This document shows positions 31,694 through 45,653 of a stretch of DNA of 64,000 nt, piece after piece. The position numbers and the translations under genes are program-made. The DNA is from Amborella trichopoda (Eukaryota > Streptophyta > Magnoliopsida > Amborellales > Amborellaceae), in assembly GCF_000471905.2 (NCBI RefSeq), contig NW_006498549.1, positions 7,774,185 to 7,838,184 on the forward strand. Direction: 5' to 3'. The notes below the pieces were generated by a model. That model did not search any database. It was not told the origin of the DNA and saw only the letters and a program-made list of their open reading frames with translations. The first letter of the stretch is position 1; each line of letters opens with the position of its first letter.

Positions 31694-33110
31694 ATGGACA
31701 GATTCAAGGTAATGGTTCAGTCCATCCTAAAGACGATGGAACGCCTAGAAGCCTCCAGGTCCCCTTCTTCTCACCACGAGACTGATTCCCTGTCTGACGA
31801 CGACACAGTTTTCAGGCAAACTTCTCCATCGGTCTCCCAAGACAGCTCTGCCTCTCGAGGGGTTTCCCAGATCGATATAGATGCCATGGTCTCCCATAGT
31901 CTCAAGAGCAAGGTCTCAGGCATGCAAGAGGTGCCGCTCTACCAGAAGCTGTACCCTTCATACATTGACCAGATGTCTTTTTCCCCGAACTATCAAAAAG
32001 GGAAACTCCCCCTGTTTAATGTTATTACGTCTCCTCACCAGCATACCGCCCACTTCCAGGTAGCTTGTTGAGAGATGGTGACTGACGGGCAACTCCTCCT
32101 CCGTCAGTTCGTCGAGACTCTCAAAGGGCAAGCCTTCCAATGGTATGCTCGGCTGCTTCCAAACTCGGTGCACACCTGGCAGGAAATGGAGCAGTTGTTT
32201 TATCAATGCTTTTACGAAAAGTCGAAAGGAACGTAGAGACCATCGAGCTCCTTACTTTAACTCAAGACCTTGGTGAGCCGGTTGACAAGTTGTCCAGACC
32301 TATATATGGAACAGGCTTCCCCAGATCACCCTACATGTCGAGGCCTCCAAGCACCCTCCATGTTAGAGCTCATCTCTAAAGCAGTTCGTATAGAGGGTCT
32401 GTCCAAGCACCATGGCGAATCTCGTCAGCAACCCTTTCGGTTTGAATTCTCACTCCAACAGTCGGGGCAACCAGCAAAAGGCAGTGATCAGTGGGGCTGT
32501 CACCGTGACTGACACCAAGAATGCCGTCCCTCAAACCTTGGACCTCTCCAAGGGACAAACTCCTTAGGTCGGGGGCAAACAACAGTCCTACAATAAGGTC
32601 CTGCCTCCTAAAAATGCTAGTCGAAGTGATTTCTGGATCCAGCACCAGAATAAGGTTTACCCCTTCAACAAGGAGTGGACTCCTGCACTGCTTCGACTAC
32701 TGCTAGAACAGAACATAATCTAGCTGCCGGAGGTCAATACCCTTGAGCTGGCTTGGCAGGAGATGAGTGAGAGGTGCTACACCTATCACAGGAAAGTAAG
32801 CCACACCACTCATGACTGCTATAAGCTCAACGAAACTATCGAAGCCCTTATTAACAAGGGTCAAATAAAGCTCGAAGAGTTAAAGAAAGCGTTCGGGGTA
32901 ACTGATGCCTTCCACATAGTCATGATCAATGAGGATGAGGGGGCACCTGCTATCCTCAGTGCACTATTCTCCATAATGCTCGAGGAGGGACACATCACAC
33001 CGAAGCCGACAAGACAACCTAAGTTCTTGCCTCCAGGAACTGAGAATCTCTGGTGCTCGTATCACCTGATATGTGGCCATGACGTGAGCGAATGCACTGG
33101 CTTGCACTAG
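31694..33110 (+). pseudogene. gag region of element A (broken)
   Basis: Encoded the nucleocapsid-type structural protein. The gag core is seen near 32100-32200 (GQAFQWYARLLPNSVHTW). A Tat-type cysteine/histidine block follows (CYTYHRKVSHTTHDCYKL, then IEALINKGQIKLEELKKAFG). Downstream there are further partial repeats of an ITPKP-containing block. The counterpart in element B is at 57500-58800. Confidence 0.8.
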
Positions 33111-34544
33111 CTTCCACGAACTCTTGGCAAAGAAGATGCAGTAATGCCAGGAAGCTCATGGTAACTCAGAAGGGAACCCTCAAGTCCCTCTTCTGCCAAT
33201 GCAAGAAGAACTCCCGACGCAAGCCTCGAGAAGCACTGAGCTAGACTCTCTGCGGGTCCTTTTCATGGCAATGCTCCAATGGGGTCTCATAACTCCCAAG
33301 CCCCTAGGCAGCCTAAACACCTTGCCCAGGGTATGGAAAACCTCTGGTGCCTATATCGCCAAGTATGGGGCACGAGCTGAAAGAATGTTCTGGGTTCGAA
33401 GCTATAATCACTCCGAAGGTACAAGAAGGCCACATCATCTGCACCGTTCACCCCGAGCACTTCCAAGCCATCGCTCCCGTCCAAGAGGAGACCCCACTGC
33501 ATGTCCCTTATGAGCATACACTGGACCTCAAAGCCCTCGACTTCTCAGCCCTGGGAAGTCTACCATGAGCGAAGTAGGTTCAAATTCATGAAGCATGGCA
33601 GTCCACCAGGCTAAGACTACTCACCAACCCGATGAGGCAGACCAAATGCTTCCTTAGGGGTCCAAAAGGGGACGACGAGCTTAGGTCAATCTGCCAAAGG
33701 AATCCCATCCCTCAGCCACCAGTCGAGGAAGAATTCCTTTGGCCCCTTCCTCCACTGTCGACCTTGCAAGACTTCATTTCAGGCGCGGCTCGCCTTATCC
33801 TTTCATTCAATCAGGCGGACGTCCCTGAGTCACCAACAACTCAAGATCCCTCCAATATGGGTGACTGATGCTAAAAGCACCCCTCAATGGTCAAAGCCGG
33901 GGCAAGACCTAAAATACCCCCCTGCACACATCCAATTCCGACGACGACATAAAACGCTGTTCGGGACATTCTAACTCTTCTTCTCCTACCTCCTCTTCTA
34001 TTTTTTCCACAGGCACAGCTCGACAGTGCCCTGACTTCAACGCTCTAAACAGAGAGCTCGGAGGCACCAGTCTCAACAGGTCATATTAAAAGTGCCTCAG
34101 AGAGATGCTGGCCCAGGCGGCTGGATTTTCGATAGCCACTGATGCCTTGGCAACCCAAGCCAAGACCGAGCCATCTTCAAGCTCCTATTCCCACGAGGCT
34201 TGTCACATGATCCAGGTTCATGAAGCGTCACTTAGCTCGGGGCAAGTATCGAGCGACCCCAGTCTCAAGGTCATGGCCTCCCCGTTCGAAGCCGACCCCT
34301 TCATTCCTTGCTCTGGTTAGAGACCAGTAATCGTCTCTCGCGTTGGGCCTCTCCTAGAAGCATAAATGTCAGGATTGTGTGTCTCCGCACTAGAGATTGA
34401 TGAAAAGCCTCCTGAATCCCCAAACGAAGAATTATAAGATGCTCCGGAAGATGGAAAGAAGGTGGTTAGGCCACAACTGATGAGCTCGAAGAGATAAACT
34501 TAGGGGATGAAGCAGATTCAAGGCCAACTTTCATCTCGGCGAAG

Positions 34545-36340
34545 ATGACTTTAGAAGAGAAAGAAAATTACATCTCCCTCCTCCAAGCAAACCGCGGTGT
34601 CTTCGCCTGGCATTGTCATGAGATGCTCGGTTTAGACCCTCGAATTCCTATCCATTGCCTTGGTATCGATCCAACCGTCAAACCCATGAAGCAGAAATCA
34701 AGGAGGTTTAGACCCGACCTCGAGATGTAGATCGATGCTGAGGTGAACAAGCTCTGGCAAGTTGGATTCATACGAGAAGTCAAATACCCAAGATGGCTAG
34801 CGAATGTCGTCCCAGTGAAGAAGAAGAATGACCAAATCAGGGTCTGTATTGACTTCCATAACTTGAATATCGCTTGCCCCAAGGATGACTTCCCCCTACC
34901 GTTCACTGAGATGCTTGTCGATTCCACGGCTCATTGCCAAATCTTCTCCTTCATGGATGGATATTCTGGTTATAATCAAATTAGGATGGCACCAGAAGAT
35001 GAGGAGGCCACTGCGTTTCTAACCCCAAAAAGTGTCTTTTGCTACATTGTGATGCCTTTCGGGTTAAAGAATGTTAGTGCCACGTACCAGCGAGCCATGA
35101 CGACCATCTTCAAGAATATGATCTACAAGGAGGGCGAGTGCTATGTGGATGACTTGGTGGTGAAGTCTGAAACAAAGGACACTCACATACATGACCTCAA
35201 AAAGGTATTTGAACGGTTGTTGCATCGCCAACTCAAGATGAACCCTTGAAATGAGCCTTTGGTGTACGCTTAGGAAAACTTTTAGGGTTCATCGTGAGGT
35301 ACCGTGGGCTGGAGATCGAGCCAGTCAAAATTAAGGCCATTCAGGACATGCCATCGCCTACGATCCATTTTCACATCTCCTAATGAAGGACACTCCCTTC
35401 ATATGTGATGAGGCATGCCAAGCTGCACTCGATGATATCAAGCAGTACCTGTTGAATCCTTCAGTACTCTTTACACTAGTGTTGGGAAGGCCTCTCATCC
35501 TATACGTGACTGCCATTGATGAGTCACAGAGCGCTCCTAGCGTAGAACAATGATGGGGGGAAAGAGACATCACTAGAACAATGATGGGGGGAAAGAGACA
35601 TCACTATATGACCTCAGCCGCAGGATGCAGGGAGCCGAAAAGAATTACCCTCCCATGGAAAAGATGTGCCTAGCCCTGATTTTCACGGTACAGAAGCTTA
35701 GTCATTATTTGCTCGGTCACGAGGTCAGGCTAATCTCAAAGGCAGACCCGGTCAAGTTCCTTACGACCTGACCATGCTTGTCAGGATGTTTGGCCAAGTA
35801 TGCATTATTGTTGATGGAGTTCGACATTACGTATGTGCCACAGAAGGCAGTCAAAGGTCAAGCCTTAGCAGACTTTCTCACTGATCACCCAGTCCCTACA
35901 GAATCTCCCCTGTCAAGTGATATATTGGATGAAGAAGTTTTCTGTACAGCAATAACTAGACCGTGGGAGATGTACTTCGACGAAGCATTCCAGTCTGATA
36001 GAGGAGGTGTCAGAGTCGTATTCCTGACCCTCGATGGTGGAATGATACCTCTATCCTTCTCACTAGCAGAGGCATCCTCCCATAACAAAGCTGAAGATCA
36101 GGTCCTCATAATTGGGTTGGGGATCACCAAGGAGCTAGACCTGGAGCAGCTAAACATCTTCGGCAATTTTTGAGCTCATCATCCAGCAGCTTAAAGGGAT
36201 TTATGACGTAAGGAAGGATAATCTCAAGCCTTATCATGACACGGCCAAAACTTATATGGCCCACTTTGATGATTTCTTCCTGAGTCATATCTCTAGAAGG
36301 CTAAACTCCCAGGCCGATACGCTCTCAAAGCTTGGGGTCA
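34545..36340 (+). pseudogene. Reverse transcriptase and RNase H regions of element A (broken)
   Basis: The reverse transcriptase shows VCIDFHNLNIACPKDDFPLP, FSFMDGYSGYNQIRMAPEDE, MPFGLKNVSATYQRAM and the catalytic YVDD. The Ty3-type RNase H region follows (YALLLMEFDITYVPQKAVKG near its end). A second RNase H-like domain starts MYFDEAFQSDRGG, which is a mark of the Tat group. Confidence 0.88.
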
Positions 36341-36569
36341 TCATTTAACTGTCATCATCAAGGCCCACGCCAGTCTGGGTAACAGAATGGAGGCATGTCG
36401 ACTTGAGAACTGACGTTGAAGCAGATGATGAGAGGGATGTCTTCCTTGAATGTCTGCCTTACCCATTAGGAGCACTCCTTGCAGCCAAGGATGTTATCAA
36501 GGCAGAGCAAGAAATATCTTGAAGCAAAGAATCCAAAGCTGAGTAGCAAGAACCTGAATTCTTCGACCC

Positions 36570-37810
36570 AATGTGCGCAGAGGTAGAACAAGTGGAAGAC
36601 TGGAGGGAGCCTATCATGAATTTAGCAAAACATGGAAGGCTGCCTAGGATTGAGTGGAACATAACGACATATGACAAATATCTACCAAGTGCACCCTTCT
36701 CGATGGGGATGTTCTCTTTCGTCGATCATTTGACGAAATTATCCTCAGATGTGTCGACACACAAGAAGCAAGCAAAGTACTTGAAGAAGTGCATTCAGGT
36801 ATCTGCGGGCTGCATTAGTCCGACCCCAAGCTCTACAAACACATACGCAAACTCTGCTATTATCGTCCTTCAATGGTCGTTGACGCCCAAAACTATACTA
36901 AAAGATGCCAGGTGTGCTATATATACTCAATCCTCATTCATCAACCCCTGGAGCCTCTCCATTCTATAGTAACATCATGGCCCTTTTCCCAATGGGGTAT
37001 GGATATTGTAGGACCCATCGACCCTGTTTCTACCTTGGGTAATGCCTTCATTCTAGCAGCGACATATTACTTTTCCAAGAGGGCCGAGGTGGTCCCTCTC
37101 AAGTAGGTTCCTGGGACCGTTTCGTGCCACACTACATTATATATCGGTTCGGGGTTCCAGATCGAATAATCTCTGATAATGGCCCTCAGTTCATAAGCCA
37201 TCACGTTGATTGCCTAGTCAACCAGTTCGGCTTTGAGTGGAGATACTCGACCATGTACTACCCTCGAGCCAACGGGTTAGCTGAGGCATTCAACAAAACC
37301 TTGTGTAGGGTGCTCCGAAAGTCAATTTCAAATTCAAGGAATAATTAGCACGAAAAGCTGCCTGAAGCTCTGTGGGCCTATCGCACCACCACCCGCAATG
37401 CTAAAAACTCTACCCCTTATTCCTTAGTCTATGGAGGTGAGGCGGTTTTACCCCTTTAGGTTCAAATACCTTCACTTTGTGTCATTATGCATCAAGGACT
37501 AATCGAAGATGAAAGGGTCAAGCTCCGATATCAGGAGTTGGATGCCCTTGACGAAAAGAGATTAGAGGCCCAGCAGAACCTCGAGCTCAACCAGGGAGAA
37601 TGAAGAGAGCCTTTGACAAATCTGTCAAGGTTCGCTCCTTCGTCTGTGGAGACCTAGTCTTAGCAGTCAAGAGACTGATTGTCATGCATGGGCGCCGCAA
37701 AGGAAAGTTCGAGCCCATGTGGGAAGGCCCGTTCAGAGTAAAAAAGGTCACACCAAACGAGGCCTATGTACTGGCAAACTCGGACGGAGGAGAGGCAATG
37801 CCCCTATAAA
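36570..37810 (+). pseudogene. Integrase region of element A (broken)
   Basis: The core is seen as WPFSQWGMDIVGPIDP and then VPDRIISDNGPQFISHH and YYPRANGLAEAFNKTL. The C-terminal part reads RRKGKFEPMWEGPFRVKKV. There is no chromodomain, as expected for the Tat group. Its position after RNase H fits the Ty3/Gypsy gene order. Confidence 0.87.
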
Positions 37811-40800
37811 TGGATGTTACCTAAAGGAGTACTATCCCTGATGTATCCCTAAAATTTGGTGCGTGTAGTAAAAAGAAGAAAATGGAAAAGAAGAATATTA
37901 AGCTGGCTCAAAAGAAGTTCATTTCTTTCATTGCATTAACAAGAGTTACAAGCCACAATCAAAAGCCCATTACTAGAGAAGTTACAAAGCTCTTGCATCT
38001 GAGGATAAGAGGACGATTACAAGCCCACAGAACAAAGATCTTGCATCTGAGGACAAGAGGATGGTTACAGGCTAAAAGGAAATGTCTGTCTCATGAAGAA
38101 GAAGCAAAACCACCAAAGAAATGCTCTCGTCAAGAAGAAGAAGCAAAATCATCAAAGAAGATAGTTATAGTAAAAAAAGAAGAAGCCAACCATTCTTGAG
38201 TCAGCTTTAATTCATCTGACGAGGCATGTTTAGCTTCCAACGAGCCGGCCCATGATGGATTCCCTTCCTTCAAAACAACATGGACTTCATTGTTGTGCTG
38301 GAGGACTTGGCTTCCAACATACCATAGTGGCAGGGCCTCCCCAATTGCCATCACTCTTGGCCCCCACAAGGCACCCCCATCCATGGTCATTGCCACGCGC
38401 AACTCAATGCCGTGCAAGATCATCGCCGCGTATAACTAAACACCACAAGTGACCACTGCCACGAGCAGCTCAACGTTGCGTGCTACCATCAGCATGGGCA
38501 GGCCAACGCCGCATGAGACCATTGCCACGAGCAGCATGCTCCCGAGGGTGGCTATCGTCGTGCGCAGCCTAAAGACGCTCAAAGGCAGCGCTGCGTGTGA
38601 CTTAATGACGGGCATGCCCTTGTGGTACCTCGGTTCCCACTCTCCCCAATCCCCAAGGGAACATTAACCCTCGTCCTTCTTTGATTTCCCCAAAATTGTT
38701 ACGCCTCGGTGATGGTCAGCCTCCTCACGACCCTTCTCCTCCTGACCGTTACAGCCCCTCAACCCTTTGGGTTCTCGACGTAAACTCCCTATGCTAACCG
38801 GAAATCCCCTTTGACCATGTTCTTTCCCCTTGCCAACAGCCGGGAAAATTGAAAAACCACCGAAATCCGCAGAATGTCTCCTTGTGGCCCTGCGGGTCTC
38901 CCTTCTCCCTGTTTTCGCACTTCAGTAGCTTGCCACGAACTCACTGAAATTCCACTGAGTTTTCGGTGAGCCCACTGCTGCTCCTCCTTCTTCTCTTCCA
39001 AAAATCAGAGGACCGTCAGCTCCCTTGACTTCTCTACAACCTTCCCTCCAGCCACAGGACTATCAGAAGACACCCGAAACCGCGGTAAAAGCACCACTGA
39101 AAATCTTGCTAAGGCTCTAAGAAGCCCTGTTTCCCCCTCAGAAAGCCTTGGCACTCTCCCAAAGAATTCACAATCACAGTATGAAGCTCACGACTTGCTC
39201 AAGCTCACTTGAAAAACTCTTGAAAACCAGTCCGCTGCAAACTCTGGTTGGAAAACTTTCGCCGAAAGTCTCTTGCAAAAGGCTCAGGCTCTCTCACTCT
39301 CTAGAAATTCTTTAATTGTTTTACCCTTCGGTAAAACAGTCGAATGGGGTTTTCCCCCTTTTTTACTCAGCAGTGCCACAAACTGCCCCTTGACAAATCT
39401 GAAATGATGCTTCAGTCCCCAGCTCTTGACGGCAATAAGATCGAGCTGGGGCGGGTCAAGCCCGAGACCTGAAAAGGATAGTGTTGCGCCCTTTATAAAA
39501 GAAGCTGTCGCCATTCCCTTCGTCAAAGAAGCCATCATCGTGCCCTTCGTCAAGGAAGCCGTCGCTGAGCACCTCATCAAAAAGCTATCGTCATGCCCCT
39601 CACCAAGGGGCCTAACGCCGTGCATGCAACATCTAGGCCTAATGCTACGTGCGCCCTCCAACACTTAGTGCCACGACACTCCCATCTTGACCATTGTCTT
39701 GGCTCCTCAAGAAGTTCATTCCCTGCACCACAGTTTCACTCCTTAGGGAGTCTAGTTTTTAGTGACGTCTCTGTTCTCCATGGGGTCGCATTCCTTCACC
39801 AACTTTGGTCCGTGCCGCATGACTTTAAACTGCATAGCCATGGTCCGCACTGCATGACCTTAAATTCACAACCATGGTCTGTACTACATGACCTTAAACT
39901 GCATAGCCGTGGTCCACGCTGCATGACCTTAAATTGCACAGCCATGGTCCGTGCAGCATGACCTTAAATTACACAGCCATGGTCCATGCTGCGTGACTTT
40001 AAACTTCATAGCGATGGTCAGTGCTACATGACCTTAAATGGCACAGCCATGGTTCGTGCTACATGACTTTAAACTGCACAGCCATGGTCCGTCCTACATG
40101 ACTTTAAACTGTATAGCCATGGTTCACACTGCATGACTTTAAATTGCACAGCCATGGTCCGCACTGCATGACCTTAAATTGCATAGCTATGGTTCGCACT
40201 GTATGACCTTAAACTGTATAGCCATGGTCCTTGCTGCATGACTTTAAACTGCATAGCCATGGTCCGTGTTGTGTAGCCATGGTCCACACTACATGACCTT
40301 AAACTGCTTTGCCATGGTTCATGTGCACAACTCTAAACCGCATGGTCCAAACTATATGACCCTAAACTGTAGCGAAGGTCTAGTTGCACGACCTTAAAAC
40401 TTGCACAGTCATCGTTGCATGGCTCTAAACTACATGACCATGGTCCAGCTGTATGACCTTAAACTATAGTGCATGTCCTGGCCGCATGACATTAAAAGGC
40501 TTAGCGCTATGGTCCAACCTATATGACCCTAAACTGTAGCGAAGGTCTAGTTGCACGACCTTAAACTGCATGGTCATAGTTGCATGACTTTAAAACTGCG
40601 TAGCCATGGTCCGAGCTACAAGACTCTAAAACTGTAACGCACGGCACGAAAAATAGTCCATGCACATAACCTTAACTGTAAGAGGGACCTTCTCTTCGTT
40701 AGGTGTATTCCATTAACACCCCCAGTGAAGTTAGGTGTATGACAAGAAAGCAGGGGTCGCACCTACCCCTTCAATCCCCAGTGGGTCTCTTCGCACCAAC

Positions 40801-42881
40801 ACCCCAGCGTGAGTCACCCCTTATTGTGACCCGCTATCCCCAGTGAGTTTGGGCCATGCTTATCTTTTTACCCCCAGTAGGGTTACACCTATGCTCCGAC
40901 ACGTCACCCCAGTAGGATTGCATCTGTGCTCTGGCCCGTTATTCTCAGCATAGTTACATGTATACCATTACTCATTATCCCCGTGGTGTCACACTTACCC
41001 TTTTAATCCCCAGAGCAGTCCGCTTCCGATTGTCGCTCCTCGTAGGGCCACCACTTTCATCTAAATCTCTTAGCTTGTGTATAGCCTTAAGTATCTTTAT
41101 CCTCAGGGAGGTTAGATTTCTATTCACAAACCTATCCCCCATGTAGCTTCACCTATAGGACACCCCACACATGGTCCGCACTGCATGACCTTAAATTGCA
41201 CAGCCATGGTCTAGGTACATGACCCTAAACTGCACGTTCCAAGCTATATGACCTTAAACCATAGTGCACGTCCTGACCGCATGATGTTAAACTGCTTTGC
41301 ATGGGTCACGGAGGCACGACTTTAAACTTGCCCTCGCATACGCGCAAACCCCCTTTACGTGCATTTTCACGTACGTTTTCCCTAACTGACCCATTCATGT
41401 GCACGCATCACCTTCATTGCTTCACTACCACTATTCATCATTCCCCAGTGAGTCTCATCCATGCTCACTAAACAGCAAGTCATTTTGCCACCCATACTCG
41501 CCATCAGCTAATGGGTCACCACTCTTCACCCACCATTCATACATCATTCACCTTTCATAGGTAGCCTCGTGCCATCTCCCCAAAGTGAGCCGAAACCATC
41601 ACAATACTCATTCAATGGCCTCCATAGACTGCCATTCATCACCACAAAGGTCCACCTATAAGACCCTCAATTATAGTATACATCCTAGCTGCATGATGTT
41701 AAAAGGCTTCGCACAGGCCTCGAAGGCACGACCTTAAACATGCCTTCACAAAAAAATGAGCATGGTATACACCTGGACAAGGGAATGCCATGAGTAAAAA
41801 TGACGGACGGGCATGGTCACGAACTCATGAGTAAGAGAGTTACATGAAAACAAGAACCCATGCATGGTGAAAACCCTAAAAGGGCACCGTGAGCAAAAAC
41901 GGATGTAAAGGTGGACATGGCAGCCAGGTCATGGGTAAAAGAGCCCAAAAATGAATCAAGTTGGTGGAAACCGTCTTTACGGCACCACTTCCCTTGTTCG
42001 AGCGAAAACCCACAAAGGGGGACCGACAAAGCAGGTTAACACACTACCACAGCCTCAGCTAAAACACAATTACCAAAAATGCATGATTCTATGAGGTCTA
42101 CCTAAGTTCCTCATCCGTCAGAATTCAATCAAAAAACAAAATGGCTCACCTGGGAGTGAGAGCCACATAAGATCTCCCACGTTTCACCTCCACAAACAAC
42201 AAGAGTCCTTGAGGGTGATGGCGACGACCGAAAGATCCCTCCAATATGCTAAAAGACCATCACGAAGGCAAGAAATTGATGAAGCTAGGGCCTAACCTGC
42301 CAGAGACTTCAGGGTTATTCCTTACCATGAGATCGTCTCACCTAAAACCTTCCTTAGCCGACAGGCCCAGAGCCTCAGGACATGCCCCCTACTGGACTCT
42401 GCAGGATGGGGCCAGGCCCATGAGGTTGCCTCGCCAAAATCCCCCTAGTCGATAGGTCCTGACTTTTGGGCAAATCAGAAGCCCCCAACTGGACCCCGCT
42501 AGACGAGACCTACAGAGATACCTTGATCATCAAAATCAAACCTGGTGTAGCAGTGAACAATGCTGACCAAAGGTTTATAGCACCCGGCCTCCAAGTAGGC
42601 CTGATTCTGACCAATGAGGTCCCTACAAAATCCTCAAGCTGTTAGAATCACAACTAGTCCATCAAGGGTAAGGACTTCGATAGGATCCCTCAAACGACTC
42701 TTCTTCCCCTACAAGTCTTCACGGGTGGACCCTTACATTGCGTCCAAACATCCGAGCATTCTAGTTGTATCATTATCTGGATCTCCTCAGCATTCGCGTA
42801 GTCTTGTGGCTAGCCAGGGGAAGTTTCTCGAATGATTGTACTTCTCGATTCTCTTGAAGCACAACATTTGATGGGGCATGT
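37811..42881 (+). other. Long 3' non-coding part of element A with tandem arrays
   Basis: About 5 kb between integrase and the 3' LTR. It contains short purine-rich repeats (about 37990-38190), loose repeats around CCACGAGCAGC (38450-38560), a repeat of about 27 bp (39490-39600, GAAGCCGTCGC type), a 35-bp array (39800-40680) and a CCCCAGTGAGTT-type array (40720-41160). The frames seen here are repeat readings, not genes. The same order, reversed, is found in element B. Confidence 0.75.
39800..40680 (+). repeat. 35-bp tandem array in the 3' region of element A
   Basis: About two dozen imperfect units of the type CATGACCTTAAACTGCATAG then CCATGGTCCGTGCTG, spaced 35 bp in the regular part. A few more units recur at 41165-41330. 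The array corresponds to 51360-52800 in element B. Confidence 0.88.
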
Positions 42882-45653
42882 TGTTGGAAGATATGTTTCA
42901 TCATCATGGGGCCCCCGCTCAATAAACGCCTAGCAAACAGTGAAAATTTTGATAGTCGCAAAATAGCCTCAGAACTAGTCAAGATCTTCATTAAAACTCT
43001 CAAAATCCTCTTGTCAAGTTTCGTAATAATCCGAAAGGTCTAAGGCAATGCAGACTAAGAAACAGTTCCGACAGAATCAGCCTCTAACACCCTGAAACAT
43101 ATTCTACAATTAGAGCTATATTTTCAGTATCTCAATTTGTTGTGAAACCACTGCCATTGGATCCAACACTCTTGAAAACCCTTAGGGGTCAAATTTCAGC
43201 CGAAATGGACATCCCAAGAAGAAGTTATAGGAACAGGGGGAGCCACACGCTGTTGTCGTGCGGCCACCCTGCAACTAGGCTCCATTAAAGGGACAGTCAC
43301 GAATAGTGATTTGCGATGCTTATATCTCCCTCGTTTGAGATTGGATCGCGTTCAAACTTGTTGAAGCGTGTTCATCTCATTGAGACGAACGTTCCCCGCG
43401 ACGACGCTCGAACGCATAGAAAAGCTAGAGAGAGGTTGTTGATTTGTGAAGAAAGTGTAGGAAAATCAGCAGCATCGTGTCTCGCTCGAGCAGGCAAATT
43501 ACTCCTCTCGTGAGCCCAATCGATGCAAAACCAATTCCATCGCGTACGTAAGGTCTCGGGCTATCTCTGACTCGAACCTCGTACATGATGAACGGTCGGA
43601 TTCTACACATGAAGCCAACGAAGTGACCGCAAATTCTACCGTTGGAATTCCAGATCCTGACCAAAATTCCAAAGTTGTAAAATCTTCATCTGGGCAAGGA
43701 ATAGAGCTGTGTTTGTTGCCTCGCGATCGTGACGATATGCTCAGTGTGATCCAACAAAGAAATCATAGAAAAATATCAAGGAACAAGTACACAATCGATT
43801 CAAATTTTCAAGATTCATTCAAATTTCAAGTCACATGATCGTGCCGTAAAAACACGATCCATGACTCGAAGTTGGTATCAAATAGATCGTCATGCCAAGC
43901 CCTACAAGAAAACAATCATCTCTCAATAAATCGGGCATTGGAATCACCCCGGATCATCCACGAAAAATCATGCACGTTCTAGGGCACTACAAGAACTGTT
44001 CTGAAATTCTACAACTTTTTAAGAAGGGCAAATTTGTCATTTTACACCCTATTTTCTAATTTTTAATTTTATTTTAGTCTTATTTCTAGCAATTGGGGTT
44101 ACTTTTGATCATCCACCCATGTTTGGGCACAATTCTATATATACCGTACCATCAGTGTATAGAAGAGGGCTTGAACTCTCCACAAAAGAGAGAATTTTTA
44201 CTTAATAGAGTTTCTCTTTCTTCTCATTGTTGGGTCACGTTAGGAGAGAGAGAGTAAGGAGAGAGAAACTATTGGATCGGTATCTCTAAGCTCAAGGTAA
44301 ATCTTTTCTCTCTTCCTTTTCCTTTCTTCTTCTCTCTCTTCCTCTCCTTCTTCCTCTTCTCCATTTGAGCTCTCCTCAAAGGCCATGCACGATAGTGGCA
44401 GTGTCGTGCATGCCTCTCTTGTGGTCTCTCGCGCATGGCGATGGCAGCACCATGCGCGATCCTCCTTCTCCTTCTGTTCATCCATCTTTGACCCCTAGCG
44501 AGGTTTGCAAATGGTGCCACTCATCGCATTCCACAAACGTATCCTCGATGCCTCAGTGCAGACCGCAGACAGTGAAACTCATTGTCGCCCGTAGGGGTCT
44601 TCCCCTGTTGCGTGCCTGTTGCAGACGGCGATGCCTATCGCCGCCCATGAGAGGTCTCGGTAATACCTATTGCCGTCCGCGAGCTTCCTTTACGTGCGCG
44701 ATGCCTATCGTTGTTCGCGAGCTTCCTTTACATGAGCGGTGCCTATTGCCGTCTGCGAGCCTCCTTCGTGCGTTCGGTGCTCATCATCGTTCGTATCCCA
44801 CGTATAGTACCGTGCACAGCATGAGAACTATCCCTGCATGCTTCCCGAGAAGTTATCACCACCCATGCAGAGGCACACTGTGCTCTTGTGTTGCCAATGG
44901 CGATGCCTAACGTCTTCTGTAGTTCTTTGTTCCCACTCAAGCCGTGAGTAGTAGTGTCTAACTCCGTCCAAGGGCCTTGACACTACTACTCCATAGTCGT
45001 GGGTGGCAATGCCTAGCGCCGACAGGACCCTATCCCTTCGTCGTCTCATGCCTTCTCTCCATTATCTCCTCTTCTCACTTAATCCTGCCATATCGGCCTT
45101 GATTTCGAGTCGTATTGCCATCGTGCTGGTCCTGAGTATCATGCACGTCTTGCTACCACTCCTAGTCGGTCACTATTTGGCTATCAAGCTAACTCGTCCC
45201 TTCATTAAGTTTTCTTCTCTCTTTGACCTTTATTCGAACCTTTCACTTTGTCACTCTAACCTCTCACATTCCTAGTCACACGAATGTGCATTGCCCTAAG
45301 ACAAGGGTGGACCCTTTGGCACACTGCCTTGCAAATTAACCATAGTAGTATTGTGCCGAAAAACAAGGAGATTACAGGTCAAGGGAGGTGATTCCAAACC
45401 AACTAAAGCAGCTGTGGGGCTTTCTGTCGTGATCTAAGAGGGTACCCACGCGAGTCAGCTCGAGTAAGTCACGGACCTAGGTGAGGTTGGTCCCCACATC
45501 ATATTCAAAATTCCTCTCTCATTAGTTGGATACCTACCCTTGTTCTTAAACAAGGTTCCCGAGAGAGCAATCTCAAGTCCCAGGTTTTTTGAACCCGAGA
45601 CATTGTCACCCGATCCCCTAGATCCGGGGAGGCGAGATCAAGGTACCTAACCA
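42882..45653 (+). repeat. 3' LTR of element A
   Basis: 2,772 bp with the same ends as the 5' LTR. TATA-like CTATATATA lies at about 44130. The GC-rich degenerate repeats recur at about 44600-44790. A short G-rich stretch (GATGGGGCATG) lies just before it and may be the polypurine tract. Confidence 0.88.

Larger units (their letters stand above)
27335..45653 (+). mobile_element. Element A: Tat-lineage Ty3/Gypsy LTR retrotransposon, broken, about 18.3 kb
   Basis: Two LTRs (27335-30124 and 42882-45653) start TGTTGGAAGATAT and end CCTAACCA. They are flanked by CTCAT and CTCTT, a 5-bp target duplication with one mismatch. Parts in order are an upstream reading region, gag, reverse transcriptase, RNase H, a second RNase H-like domain, integrase, a long 3' non-coding part with tandem arrays, and the 3' LTR. 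A protease was not recognised. The reverse transcriptase style and the extra RNase H-like domain fit the Tat group (Ogre/Retand relatives). It is broken, with probably well over ten breaks. Over the first about 185 bp the LTRs differ at about 26 sites by eye (about 14%), which suggests an insertion several million years old. Confidence 0.88.

Noticed and set aside
39593-39961. Open frame in the 35-bp array of element A
   Set aside because: Its C-terminal part is a translated tandem repeat; no domain.
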